From NCBI RefSeq assembly GCF_010093535.1, contig NW_022985214.1:109985-173984 (forward strand): a stretch of 64,000 nt of DNA, given 5' to 3'. This document shows positions 29,888-42,842 of the stretch, piece after piece (position 1 is the stretch's first letter; each line of letters begins with the position of its first letter). A program made the position numbers and the translations under genes. The notes under the pieces were generated by a model. The model was given only the letters and a program-made list of their open reading frames with translations, searched no databases and had not been told where the DNA came from. The stretch comes from Lindgomyces ingoldianus (taxonomy: Eukaryota > Ascomycota > Dothideomycetes > Pleosporales > Lindgomycetaceae).

Positions 29888-32800
29888 TGTCACGGTATCC
29901 TCCCCGGATCCCAGACATAACTGTATTAGACGCGTACTAGAGTATTATTAGTGCACGTCTGACACAAACACAACACAACACAGACATAAACTTAAGCATA
30001 AACTGCCTTAACACTAACTAAACCTAGAATAGGCTTAATTTATACCTAAAGCGCTTAGACTTTTAAGCTAAGTATTTAATTACTAATTTCCTTCTAAACT
30101 TTTTTATTTCTTATATAACATCTTATACTTACTATAATACTTTACGTAGTAATTAAACTAGACCTTTGTAAAGCTCTATAACCTTACTTATGCATAATTA
30201 TAACATTATGTTATGTTAAAACTTTAGCTAAAAATAGCCTCTAAATCTAATTTAATAAGGTTAGTACTTATATAACTTTAAGCTATTAAAGTAAGCTAAA
30301 AAGCCTTTTAAAAAGCGCTTACTTTATAGAAAAGCTACTACATTATAAGCTTTAAAAGTTTTTAAAAGGACTTTAAAAAATAGCTTTGCATTATTAAGTA
30401 GTTTATTTCTGCCTTAACTTCTGTTATAGTAGTAGGAACTAAGAACTTACTAGCCTTAAAGCTTACTTAGAAGTCTAGAGATAGCTTAACTTTTTTCTGC
30501 TTAACACTGCCTATAACTTGTAACCTTTCTAACTTAGTAATAAAATCTAACTAACTCTCTAATCCTTTACTGTTTAATAGAAAATAGAAAGACCTACTTT
30601 TCTTTTTACATAAGCTCTAATACAAACTTAAAAGAAATATAGACTAATTTCCCTTTAAACACTTTTAGTTACTATATGCCTACTTTTAACTTAACTATAA
30701 TATAACAGCCTTAATTAACTTACTAATAGATAAAGATATTATTAACTTAGATTAATTTATAGTGTTTTTATAAGTAACTTATAAAAACTTAAATAAAAAG
30801 TTAATAGCCCTAAGTTACCTAAACACTTTATAATAAAAAAAAAAAAGCTTTACTTTATACTTTACTAAGTTCTACTAACTTACATTTAATATAGGCTTAA
30901 ATAAGATAAGTCTAATTACAGCCTTATATAACTCTCTCTTAACTAAACTATAACGCGCTATAGTAGAAGAACCCCTTCTAAATAACTTTAACACATATGT
31001 AAACCTAATTACTACTTATAATAATAATATAAGGTTCCTCCCTATATAAGCTCTAATACACCTCTAAACTAGTATAGTTGCAAATAAAAACCTTAACAGA
31101 ATAAAAATTAATTTAAATTATGCTCTAGTTAGTTCTAGAAAGCGTAAAAATTATAAAAAAAAAAGTTAATACTTTAAGTGTAGTAAGCATAGTTATATCT
31201 TTTAAAACTACTTTATTTCTTTTTTTTAAGTCTACATAAGTAGCGCTGCTAGTACTTATTAAAGATTTTTACTATTTTAATCTTATTTTTATAAGGGCTT
31301 TAACTTATATTTAAGCTCTAATCCCTTTTGCTACTCTTAACATAGCTGTAGCTATAGTAGTAGGAGCCTGCAAAAAGGCTTGTTCTAGGGCTAAGTTGCC
31401 CTCTAGGACTAATTTAACACTAGATTTTTACTAACTTATAAGCTAAGTCCTCTACTAATAACTAAAAGTACTAAGTTAATATTCTTATATATTTATAATA
31501 AAAAACTATATTAGCTTTAATATAAGCTCTTATTAACTTAAGAGTAAACAGTATAAGTTACATTAACAAAAAACTAGTGCATAAACTAAATTTTTAATTA
31601 ACACTACTTACCTAAATAATTTACCTAACTAGATTTAATAAAAAATAACTTAAAAAAGGTTGTATTTTTTGTACTATAACTATTATAATTACCTACTAAC
31701 ACTATAAGGAGCAGATTAAGCTCTATGTAATAAACACAGAATGTTATAACTTAATTCTAAGACAACTATAGCTGTATTAGCATAAGGTTGCCTTTAATTA
31801 CTAAAAGTAAGTTTTAAACTTTAACTCTTTTTAATGCTAAGATATATGCTTACACTTACACCTAAACAACACCTAAGTAGCACTTAATATAGAAGGTTTC
31901 TAAACTTACTTTTTAATAACCTAGAAAAAAACTACTTAAGTAAGGCTAATAAGCTAAGCCTTTTACTAAGATAAGCTATATAAGATAATTTAATAACTAC
32001 TTAAACTTAAAAAAAAAAAAGCCTTTAAAAAATTTTTACTTACTTAATTTAAACATAAACTAGGACTTAAACAGTAGATAGACATCTGCTATATAGAACC
32101 TGCCCTATTTATAACCTTAGCTTAATAACTAGATTATAAAATCTACGCAGTTATAATTTTTAATATAGACTAAGCTTTAGCTTCTTAAAAACACACTAAC
32201 TTAAGAATAATAGTCTCTTAAAACTACTATAACTTGTTATATGTCTTTTTTTAAAATAAGTCTAATAACCTTTTAATATAACATCTGTATAATTACTAAA
32301 TAACTTTTAAGCCTAGTAAACAACCTAGTTATAGGCTACTATATAAGATGTTACTAAACAAATTAAAAGTGCTTTAAAAATACTTTAATAAAAACTTAAA
32401 AAAAAAGTTTATTTAAGCTAGCTTCTTACTAGTAGTGTTACTTATACTATTTATAAAAAAACTTAGAGGTAAGCTTTAATTCTGTGTTAACTACTAAGGA
32501 CTAAACACTATTACTATTAAAAACTAATACTTAATTTCTTTTTTATAAGAAACCTTAAGCTAACTAAGTAAAGTAAAGTATTTTATAAAGTTAGATATTA
32601 TTACTACTTTTAATAAGCTAAAAATAGTAAAAGGTAATAAGTAGCTAATAGTGTTTTAGACCTAATATAGACTATTTAAGTACCTAGTAATGCTCTTTAG
32701 CTTAGCTAACACGCCTAGTACTTTTTAACATTTTATAAATAACTTACTCTAACCCTACTTAGATGTGTTTTATACTACATATATTAATAATATTCTAATC

Positions 32801-35800
32801 TACAGTAATAGCCTTTTAGAGCATAAACAGTATGTACGCCTAGTGCTAAAAGCTATAAAAGAAGTAGGTCTATAACTTAATATAGATAAATGTAAGTTCT
32901 ACTAATTAAAGGTTATATATTTAGAATATGTAATCTTTATAGATAGCATTTAAATAGACTCTGTTAAGGTTTAGACTGTGCTAAATTAGTAATACTTAAA
33001 AAACATAAAAGATGTTTAAGCTTTTATAAAATTTACTAACTTTTACTAATAATTTATTAATAACTTTTTATAGTAAGTAAGCCTTATAATTACACTTACT
33101 AAGAAAGAAATTTAATTTAACTTTAACTTAAATTACTAATAGTTCTTTAACTAGCTAAAGAAAGCCTTTACTAAAGCTCTAATACTCTACTACTTTAACT
33201 TTAAACTACTAATACTTGTAGAAGCTAATGCCTTAGACTACATAGTAGCAGAAGTTCTCTTTTAGACTAAGCTAGACAGGACTATTAGGCCTATTGCATA
33301 CTTCTTAAAAAGAATAAGTCCTATAAAAGGTAATTATAAAATTTATAATAAAAAATTACTTACTATAGTATACTGCTTTAAATAATAGCAACCTAAACTA
33401 GAAAGTGCAGCGCATCTAATATAGGTCCTATTTAACTATAAGAACTTGCAGTACTTTGTAACTATAAAATAACTTAGCTACTAATAAGCCTGTTAGTTTA
33501 AATACTTATTCTATTTTAATTTTAAAATTACTTATTATTCTAGTTAAAATAGAGGGAAACTAGATGCCTTTATAAAGCAATCCTAAAACATCCTTACTTA
33601 AAAAGAAGTATAAAAGGCTTAACACTAAACTTTACTTTAACTTAAGCTATTTTTAGACCTTAACCTAAATAAAATAAATTAGATAATTAATTAGATTATT
33701 ACTAATAAGTATTTAAATAATAAATTTATTTAAGAAACCTTAGACCTGTAACGATTCTCGTTACATCTTGGGTCGCCCGGAACCCATCCGAAGGGTCCCC
33801 GTATCGGCTCCGACCCTGGCTCGACCCTGACTCGACCTGGCCCCGACTCTGCCCTGCCCCCTGCTGTTACCCCTATTCCCTCATGTATTTAGTCGCACCT
33901 CGCCCTGTAGCTAGCTCGGTAGTTTTCTGATATCCTACGTACAAGGCCTATAGGTGTTATTGGTATTCCCAGGTCTCTGAGTCCCCACGCACTCCTATAT
34001 GCCTCTAAGTAGATTCATACCGCATTCAGACCTATTGTCTTGCCTGCGCCGTTACAAGACCTGCTCTAAAATAGCGCTAGTTAGTTAAAAAAGGTAATAC
34101 TAGCTAACTATAAAAACTAAAATAGTAAGCTGTATTACTATAACTAACTTATAATTTTTAATTTTAATAAACTAAGAATTAAACTACTTTAAATTATACA
34201 TAACTTACCTGTTAGAGAACACCTAGGCAGAGGAAAGACTCTTAACCTACTATAGAGAGAGTACTACTAGCCCTGCATGTTCTATACTGTACGCTAATAT
34301 GTATTATGTTGCTATACTTGCTGTAAAGTAAAGGCTTTTTAAAAAAGGTATAATAGCCTACTTAAACTACTCCTAATCTTTAAATAAGCTTAAAAAGACA
34401 TATTAATTAATTTTATTATAAACCTACCTTTATTTAAAAAGTATATAAATATTATAGTAGTTATTAATTACTTAACTAAGTATTAACACTTAATACTATG
34501 TTGCTCTATAACTGCCTTTAATATAGCCTAGTTATTCTACTAATACGTATAAGTTTACTATAGCCTGCCTAACATAATTATATTAGATAGAGGTACACAG
34601 TTTGTCTTAGCCTTCTAGAACAAACTCTATAAACAGCTTTAAATTATCTTCTATCTATCTACAGCTTTTTACCTAGAGACTAACAGCTAGACTAAGAACA
34701 TAAACACTATAATAAAATAAGTCCTATAAGTGTACATAAACTACTAGTAAAATAACTAAGTAAAATAGTTAGCTATAGCATAGTTTAAAGCTAATAACAT
34801 AATATTTAAATTAATATAAGTATTTCTATTTTTAGTAAACTATAAATACTACCTCTAAATAAAATTTAAACTACTTATAAATACTCTCTAACTAACTTAT
34901 TAATTTATATAAGTAATAAATGTAAATAGACTTATTAATAAAATCTAAAATATATCTAAATATGTTTATAAAAAGCTTATATAAGCTTAAGCTTTTTAAC
35001 AAGAGTATATAAACTAATCTTAAACTCTTGCCCCTGTATATGCAGCTAGTAAAAAGGTCTAGCTAGATGCTAGAAATATTTAAATAAACTAATAATTAAA
35101 GAAACTTAATTAAAAGAACTTTAGCTCTTTTATAGTAGCTTATATAGTCTTATTACACACTTACTAATTAATCCTACCTAACAGCATAAAGATACACCTT
35201 GTGTTCTACGTATTGTTGCTGCGCTAAGTAGCCCCTAAATTTAACTATCTACCTAGATAGCTAAACTTGCTACCTAAACCTATTATTATAAATAATAAAC
35301 TAGAATATGTTATAAAAAATATTAAATAAATTTAGTTTAATAAGAAGAAATATATCTATAAATACTTTATAAAATAGACTAGATATAATAAACTGTTGTA
35401 GGAACCTGCAGAAGCTTTATAAGAGAACTCTATAGTAACCTAATTCTACACCTAATACTTATCTAAACTAAACCTGTACTCTAATAAAAACAACTTAATG
35501 CTAGAACTACTAATGTAAAGAATTCTCTTTCTAATAAGAGAGGGAGTACTGTTACAGTATCCTCCCTAGATCCTAGACATAACTGTATTAGATGTGTACT
35601 AGAGTATTATTAGTGCATGTCTAACATAAATACAACATAACATAGACATAAACTTAAGCATAAACTGCTTTAACACTAACTAAACCTAAAATAGGCTTAA
35701 TTTATACCTAAAGCGCTTAGACTTTTAAGCTAAGTATTTAATTACTAATTTCCTTTTAAACCTTTCTGTTCCTTACACAACGTCTTGTACCTACTATAAT

Positions 35801-35867
35801 ACCTCACATAGTAATTAAACTAGACCTCCGTGAAGCTCTATAACCTTACTCGTGCACAATCGTGACA
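29888..35867 (+). mobile_element. Ty3/gypsy retrotransposon (gypsy-1, copy A), heavily RIP-mutated
   Basis: The LTRs are 318 bp (29888-30205 and 35550-35867), starting TGT(C/T)AC and ending GTGACA or its RIP form. The 5-bp duplication is CACAT (29883-29887, 35868-35872), and a polypurine tract (AAGAGAGGGAGTAC) precedes the right LTR. Allowing for RIP stops, the plus strand reads YRLFKYLVMLFSLANTPSTF and YINNILIYS (about 32660-32805), a reverse transcriptase whose YIDD Asp codons became Asn. An integrase zinc-binding region follows (HLGRGKTLNLL near 34225). A solo LTR of family S is inserted at 33747. Without it the element is about 5,665 bp. No frame is open. Confidence 0.9.
33747..34056. repeat. 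Solo LTR, family S (310 bp), inside gypsy-1 copy A
   Basis: It begins TGTAACG and ends CGTTACA with the 5-bp duplication AGACC (33742-33746, 34057-34061). Gypsy-1 copy B has the empty site TTAGACCTGCTCTAAAA near 63435, which confirms the insertion. It is clearly richer in G/C than its host. Confidence 0.93.
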
Positions 35868-36138
35868 CACATAAAAATTCTTAAATAAAGAAATTAACTA
35901 TAATATACATAATAAAAAGCTTATAGCAATTATTAGAGCTTTAGAAGCATAGAAGGTATAGCTATAAAGAAAAAAAAGCACTCTTTAGAGTGTATTTAGA
36001 CTACTAGAACCTAACTACATTTCTTACAACAAAGGCGCTAACACTAAGACAAATATAATAGGCAGAGGAATTAGCGCAATTATACTTTACTATTAAACAC
36101 ATTATAGAAAAAGATAATATACAAACTCATATACTAAG
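35868..36138 (+). pseudogene. RNase H relic of an old chromodomain Ty3/gypsy (gypsy-old, part 1)
   Basis: Read through RIP stops, the frame gives KFLNKEINYNIHNKKLIAI and, after a break, TTKALTLRQ and FTIKHIIEKDNIQTHIL. This is the usual order of gypsy RNase H (EINYDIHDKELLAI ... KHIPGKDNIQADALSR). The chromovirus at 36139-48808 interrupts it right after this motif. Confidence 0.7.
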
Positions 36139-36353
36139 TGTGACGGTGCTGCTTGTCAAGCTCCGCTGCTAGTCACATGATCTCGCTAAGGGTTAAGCGA
36201 GCGCGCTAGCGCCTTGGCGCTGCGCAAGCTTTTCTCTCGCGAAAACCCTTCGCCTCCTTCACTCCCCATCCTAGTTTAGCTGAAATAGAGCCGACCTACT
36301 CTACCTTGCTTCCCCAGCTCTATACAGTAGTAGAGACAGTGCTTGTCATCACA
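36139..36353 (+). repeat. 5' LTR of the chromovirus (215 bp)
   Basis: It runs from TGTGACGGTGCTGC to GTCATCACA. It differs from the 3' LTR (48594-48808) by a few C-to-T and G-to-A changes, mostly in the first third of the 3' copy. Confidence 0.93.
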
Positions 36354-36735
36354 TTAAACTAGGATCAATCCCATTTCAGCCAGAGGACGGCGACACAATA
36401 TCAGGGTCCTACCGAGCGATCAGCCTGTGTGCTTGATTCGCCGACAACCACCTACCAAGCGATCAGCCTGTGAGCTTAATTCGCCAACAACCACCGCAAA
36501 ATCCTAGTTAGGCCAGGTACCCTGACGCCTCTCACAGAGCCCTGTGCTGAGCAAGACGCTGCAGCCAAATTAACTGTAGGGAAGGCCCTACATTACCTGT
36601 ACAACGGAAGAGAGTTTGGAGCTCTATCGTACTGATCACTCTGGGAGAGATCACCCCGCCAGATCCTCTGCTACACGATCGGAAGCCCTGAGGCAGCAGG
36701 CATCCTACAGGCCTAGAGACAGCAGGCCTACCGAC

Positions 36736-36827
36736 CAATCAGCTGCACCACCAGCAGCATCACCGACCAATCGGCTGCACCGCCAGCAGCATCACCAATC
36801 AATCGGCTGCACCGCCAGCAGCATCAA
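36736..36827 (+). repeat. Three 32-bp tandem repeats in the chromovirus leader
   Basis: The unit CAATC(A/G)GCTGCACC(A/G)CC followed by AGCAGCATCA recurs at 36736, 36768 and 36800 with exact 32-bp spacing. It lies just upstream of the Gag start. An ORF that crosses it (36616-37026) is out of frame with Gag and probably not real. Confidence 0.85.
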
Positions 36828-36839
36828 ACCGATACTAGC

Positions 36840-38330
36840 ATGGGGAAACTCTCAAAGCTCGAGATGCGGGTGGACCCCACCGCCCTACCAACTAGCGAAG
36901 AGCACACGCCGGCACCTAGGACACTCAAGGGTGGCGCCAAAGTTCACGGCGAAGAGGTGTTTAGGGAGGACCACACAATTAAAAAACTCCGCGGACAGGC
37001 TTAGCAAAATAGGAAGCCAACAGTAGTTAAGACTGAGAGGGTCTTATGGGGCAATAATGTACACAAGCCTTACGACCTCACTGTTACCCTACCTATGCTT
37101 ATAACTAGCAAGAAAGTGGTCCTTGCAAACAAGCTAGTCTGATACGTCCTTAAAACACAGACCTTCTGTGACTATACTGACACGCTAGTGAAAGCGCTTA
37201 ACAAGGCAGAAGAGGAACTACTAGAGGCTCAGGCACAGGTAGCTACATCTTAGGAGCTGCTAGACGAGGCCTTAGCAAAGCTAGCCAACTAGAACATTAA
37301 AGCCGCCGCCTTAAAAGACCCGCCTGAGCCGGCATCTGCAGACACTCCTTGCCTATACCTCCTAAGACAAACAGGTAGCGCACTCGCAGTAGCACTAACT
37401 GTGAGCACCCTAAGGAAGCAGCTGCGCTTTGAACCTATGACTCTAGCCACACTAAACACCACGCAGTTCACCTCGCAGAGCCAGGGAGGAGGCTCACGAC
37501 ACTCTGCTAAAGTAGCAGACCTGCCTATATTCACAGGCGACGATGACTATGACATTGAGCACTGGAAGGACCTGCTAGCAGGCAAGCTGCTGCACAACGC
37601 TGACCACTTTGTCCCCCTAGATGGCGACTTAGGGAACCATGAGGATGCGCGAGCGCACTACACCAAATTAAGGATAGGCGGGAGAGCCCTGAGCTACCTA
37701 CGACTGCACCTTAAGGCGATGGAGAAACGCGACCAGCAGGTGACGGCTGCTAGCATTGTTGAATTCCTAGAGAAAGCCTTTGTTGACACCCGCCGGCGCT
37801 CTAAAGCTAGGGCTGAGCTCTGCTAGCTGAAGATGAAGTTATCCCAGGACTTCAGGGACTTTGAAGCCTAGTTCACCCAACTAGCCAACGAAGCTGAGCT
37901 GCCGCTAGACTAATGGAAGGACGAGATCCATGATGCCCTCTCAGGCCCGCTGCCCGTACACATGGAGATCTACTGCCACGACCCTGCAATAAGCTTCTTT
38001 GACTACTGCCACTGGGCCCGACAGATCACGTTCTCTCTACAGAAGGTAGCCGCAGAGACTAGTGCTCGGCGCGCGCAGAGGAGTTTAGAGAAGCCCACCT
38101 GTAAGAACATCCTGCAACCACGGGTTGCTGCTCTACTAGCGCGAGTTGCAACTTCACCGCCGACGCTGACAGCTAAGGATGATGTTGTGTGCTATTGTTG
38201 TCACAAGTTAGGACACCTTAGCCGCGACTGCCTGCCTCTTTGTACAGAGAACAAGCTGATGGAAGCTGTAGACTTGGATACAGAGTTAAGCGATGAGGAA
38301 GCACTGTTGTTGGGGGAAGCCTCACTCTAG
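36840..38330 (+). pseudogene. Chromovirus Gag with CCHC zinc knuckle
   Basis: The frame from ATG at 36840 (MGKLSKLEMRVDPTALP) to TAG at 38330 keeps one phase for 497 codons but is broken by about seven internal stops, nearly all TAG/TAA in place of Gln codons plus one TGA. Recognisable parts are VADLPIFTGDDDYDIEHW, a capsid-like helical region, and the nucleocapsid zinc knuckle CYCCHKLGHLSRDC (38190-38231) with complete CxxCxxxxHxxxxC. It would form the virus-like particle core. It cannot be translated in full without suppression. Confidence 0.85.
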
Positions 38331-39802
38331 GGGAAGTCTCCTCCCTAGAGACGCACGACGGAGCCACTAGTCCTGACCCGCGGCGGCTACTCTTCAGCGG
38401 AAGGCCATTCACGCTGCCCTGCCGCATCTCTACTAATGGGACAGCTATTAAGCTTAATGGCCTTATTGACACTGGTGCAAGCAGCTACAACCTCCTCCAT
38501 CCTAAGCACTTGCGTACGGTGAAGAAAGGTCTTAAGGCAAAGCTCTCCAAGATGGCGCCTGTCCCTCTGGCAGGGTACGATAATAGACCAAACGGACAGG
38601 TATATGAGTACTTCAAAGCCGATCTAGTTCTAGATGGCCACTGGATACCATCGTACTTCATACCCTGCAACACTGGTCGTCACGACCTTATTGGTTGTAA
38701 GCTGCTAGAGGAAGCAGGCGTATGGATTAACTGCAAGAACCGTGCACTAAGATGGCTAGAGGATGATAGTCTGATTGATTGTAAACGCGACATCAACATC
38801 CCTGTGCGCGGCTTGTCTCTAGAGATGAACCTAAGTCACTAAGAAGACGCTGAGAGACGCGACAAACTTATGAGTGTGGCCGCGCTCTAACTAGCAGGTA
38901 AACGAAGGGCAACTGAGCATCTTGTGTACAAGGAGAACCTTAGGAAGATGCGTGACTAGCTCAGCACTCCAAAGCCAAGCTCACAATCCCATCGCAGGAA
39001 TCGCCGCAACTCAACCATGTCACGCGATACACTTATTAATGCTGGTCTAGACATCAATGTAATAAGTCCTGCCGCCTTTATGTTGCATGCTTGACAAAAG
39101 GAAGTTGTTATTGGTCACATAAGCGTGTACGAAGTGGACAAGCTCATCCAGAACTGTTAAGAAGAGACAAACTAGCTTGACCTAGAGGAGGAGCTCTGCC
39201 AGTTGATTCAACAAAAGCTCCTGGCACTGTTGTATGCAGGAGCTACGCTGGCCCACTTCTCTAAAAAGGACTCTGACAAGCTCCCACCTTACTGTGAGGG
39301 AGTCGACCACGACATCCAGCTTACAGCAGAGAACACACTGTCAAGCAGCCTGCTGTACAGCATGTCGCTGGAGCAACTTAAGCTAGTTAAGACCTACCTT
39401 GACGATCACCTGCAACGTGGTTTCATCACACACAGCAGCGCCAGCTATGCGTCTCCAGTGCTGTTTGCTAAGAAGCTAGGAGGGGGGTGGCGGTTCTGCG
39501 TTGACTACTGGAAGCTTAATGCAATCACAAAAAAGGACGCATACCTAATTCCCCTAATCTAGGAGACTTTCACCCGCCTAGCGCGTGCCAGGGTGTTCAC
39601 TAAGCTAGACGTACAACAAGCCTTTTACCGCATCTGTCTAAACAAGGAGGTAGAGGACCTTACCACCTTTCAAACGCGATATGGCAACTACAAATACCGC
39701 GTACTACTGTTTGGCTTATGCAACGGACCAGCCACGTTCCAACGCTACATCAACAAGGTGCTCCACGGCCTGCTAGACGACACCTGCACAGCATACCTCG
39801 AC
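38327..39802 (+). pseudogene. Chromovirus Pol, 5' part: protease and reverse transcriptase
   Basis: Pol lies in the -1 frame relative to Gag, overlapping its stop codon. It has the aspartic protease motif LIDTGAS (38462-38482), then the RT palm: RGFITHSSASYASPVLFAKK, WRFCVDYWKLN (usual Arg changed to Trp), TKLDVQQAFYRI, FQTRYGNYKYRVLLFGLCN, and finally AYLD. hAT-2 cuts the frame inside the YLDD catalytic motif. Several TAG/TAA/TGA stops occur, for example at 38840 and 39560. Confidence 0.85.
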
Positions 39803-42800
39803 CAGGGCTTCCAACGGGCCGTACTACGGTCCGTACAAAGTGAACCGTAACGGTCACGTGTTCAGTACGAACGTACTGAGTTCGTGAGCCGCACCGTACA
39901 GTTAATAATGCCCTAGGCACAGTACGTAGTACAGATTGTATTACCCTTTTAGGAAGTTTTTATAGCAATTCTAGAGGAGTAGGAGGACTCTAGTAAGCAG
40001 GAGGTCTGCAGGGAGAGCTTCTAGAGCTCTAATTAGCTAAAAGTTTTGTAAGGGCGCTTAAATCTCTTTCTAAGGGGTTTAATCTATCCATCTGCGGTCT
40101 GTTGTCTTAAAAATGCCTATTACAGACTATTTCTATTATAGAGTTATCTATCCACGTGTCTTACTGCCTTACAGGCCTTATCTAGTTAATTAGATCCCTC
40201 TATTGTCTATTTTACGCAGTCTTATAAGCTGCAGAAGTTAAAAGCCCTCTACACTACGTCTCCTGCCTTATCCCGCAATAGTACACTGTCTGTAGCTAAA
40301 GATTAATTACAGCAGTTTCTAAAGGACTATAATTGTAACACTAGCATTAAGTTTATAATTAATTAGAATAATATATAGCTATTAGACTTAAAACAAGTGT
40401 TGCCCTTAGCATAATTAAGTTACTAAGTAAAGAATAAAACTACCTTATAAGGCAATTATACGCTGTTAAAGGTGTAAGCTTATAGCGCAGATATAACGCT
40501 CTTAAAGGAGTAAGGCAAGGTAATCTGCCTTTAGCTCTGCTGTTAGTGTTATAAGCAGGGCTCTTAAGGCGCTGCAAAGGTGGTAGATAGCTATAACTAT
40601 ATTATTTAGCACCTACTAAGAGAGCATAAGGTTAATGTTAATAGAGAGCTTTTACTTAATAGCGTACAGCTACTGCAGCACCTATAGGAGGCAGCTAAAG
40701 GAGTAGCAGGCTTGTTGCAGGGGTTATCTTATACACTATAGTAGGAGGGTCCTCTGCGCAGTGCCCTAGTTAACTAGGTTATAGTGTAGGATTAGTTGTT
40801 TAAAAAGGCTATTTTATTAAAGACTTATAGTTTTATTAGCTAGAATTGCATAGATCTTTTTACTACTTTACTACATTTTGCTACTACACTTTCTAAGGAT
40901 ATCTACGCTGCACTTATGCAGCAAAAGAAAGAGATTTAAATAATACTATTTACTGCGCTGTTAAAAATTGCGCTAAGCGTAGATATATAGTGTTCTAGAA
41001 ACTACCTTTTCTTTCTTATAGTAGTAGCTTACTTTGTTAGTATGCGCGCACAGGCTACTATTATAAGAACTCTATAACTAACAACAGCTAAATGCTTTAC
41101 ACACTTAGTAAAACCTTTTAATTAGCTTTAAAAACTTATACAGTAACTATACTAGCAGTGCGCAAGCCTCTAAGATAGCTACTGTTATTAATAAGTATAA
41201 TATTATGTTAAAATTTAGCTGCTTTGTTAAAGATAACATGTTAAATAACAACAACAAGCTTATTTAAAGCCTTAATAAGGAGCTTAACCTGCTGTATAAG
41301 CTTAATAGACAGCACTAAATCTACTGCGCTGCCTATATAATCTAGGTAGTTATTAAAGCTATTATATATAGTAAAGGTGTTACAAAATTTAAGCAGGAGC
41401 TTACTAGAGCTGCTCTACGCAATTAATTTAAGCTATATAGAAAGCGTAGAGTTGTTAGACAACTTTATAACTTTATAAACAGCGTGCTAGCATTACATAA
41501 GCATATAAAGCTTTTTAAGACTCTCTAAATTAACATTATAAAGGAGGACTTAATTTAGCAGTTTAGCACGCTTAATCTAGTGCGTAATAGTAGAGTACGC
41601 TAGCACTTAGTTTACTTTATGCTATTATGCTGTTATAAGCTTAGAGAGGCTTTTCTAATGCTAATAAGAAGACTTAACAAGCTAGCTTTAATGCCCTAGT
41701 AGATCTTATTACTAAAAATAATTAAGATAAGATTAAGCGCTTTAAGAACTTATTAAAGAAGTTTTATTAGATAATAAAGAGACTTAAGGGCTAGAGCTTA
41801 TCTAGCTTACTATAGAGGACTATAACAGAGCTTTAGTGCCTCTAAATCTACTTTAATTAAATAAGAGTAATTACTGCTAATAAGCTAAGCAACTTATACT
41901 TTAAAAATGCTATTAAGTTTAGCTATTAAAAGCTTACTACTTACTAGGGTAAACTAATCCTTAATCTGCTAGTCTTGTACTACGCAGTTACTACTATCCT
42001 TAACTCTTAATTACGCTTACTTTAGTTTTAAGATTACTAGCAGCATTATAAGAGCTAGGTAGATAAGGTAACTAGGTTAATAAAGATAATCTTTAACTAG
42101 TATTTAAATGCTAAGGATAAGCATAAAGTTAAGAATAAGCTATTATCTTCTAGGTGTTGTAAGCTACTAGGTAGCAACTATTACAACAATAATTACAAAG
42201 CTTGCCTTTTTATTAACCTTTCTTTTATAATAAATTAGCGCTTACATAAGTGTAAGAAGGCGTTAAATAAGCTATAGCTTTACTATAACTCTATAAGAGC
42301 TAATTACTACAAAAATCACCTCTTACTACGCAGAGAACTTTTATAATAGTGGCTTACTAGAGGCAAAACAGCCTATCCTATCCTTTTTAAGATTGCCCTT
42401 AATTTCCTTACTATCCTAGCTACTAGTTGTAAGTGTGAGAGGTGTTTTAGCGCAGCTAGTTATACAGTAACTAATAATTAAGGCTTACTAAAAAGTGCAA
42501 TAATTAAGGCTATTTAACTCTAGAAGAACTAGCTACAGTATAAGGTAGTAAGCAGCAAGCTTTTAAACCTCTCTGCTCTTGTTACTAGAGAGAATTAGTT
42601 ATCTTATAGTTAATTAGACCTTAATCTTGCGTCTCTAGAGACCTATAATCTTAGCTGTTTTAACTAGAGTACAGTGTACTTTAATTAAATTGTACTACTT
42701 GTACAGATCACGTGGGCTGTAACAGTTACAATACGTACACCTACCTCTCCTCCTCCCTGTTGTACGAACGTACCCAAAATCTCACCCGTACAGGCCTCAA

Positions 42801-42842
42801 AATCGCCCAATCGTACAGTACTACGCCTCGTTGGAAGCCCTG
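39803..42842 (+). mobile_element. hAT DNA transposon hAT-2 (3,040 bp), RIP-degraded
   Basis: The inverted ends CAGGGCTTCCAACG(G/A)GCCG/AGGCG are flanked by the 8-bp duplication ACCTCGAC/ACCTCGAT (39795-39802, 42843-42850). Near the right end the plus strand reads YPILFKIALNFLTILATSCK followed by CERCFSAASYTVTNN (about 42370-42475), the C-terminal hAT dimerisation domain. Everything upstream is closed by stops. Confidence 0.92.

Noticed and set aside
36616..37026. Pro/Ser/Gln-rich plus-strand ORF in the chromovirus leader
   Set aside because: It crosses the 32-bp repeats and is out of frame with Gag, which starts at 36840; no family similarity seen.
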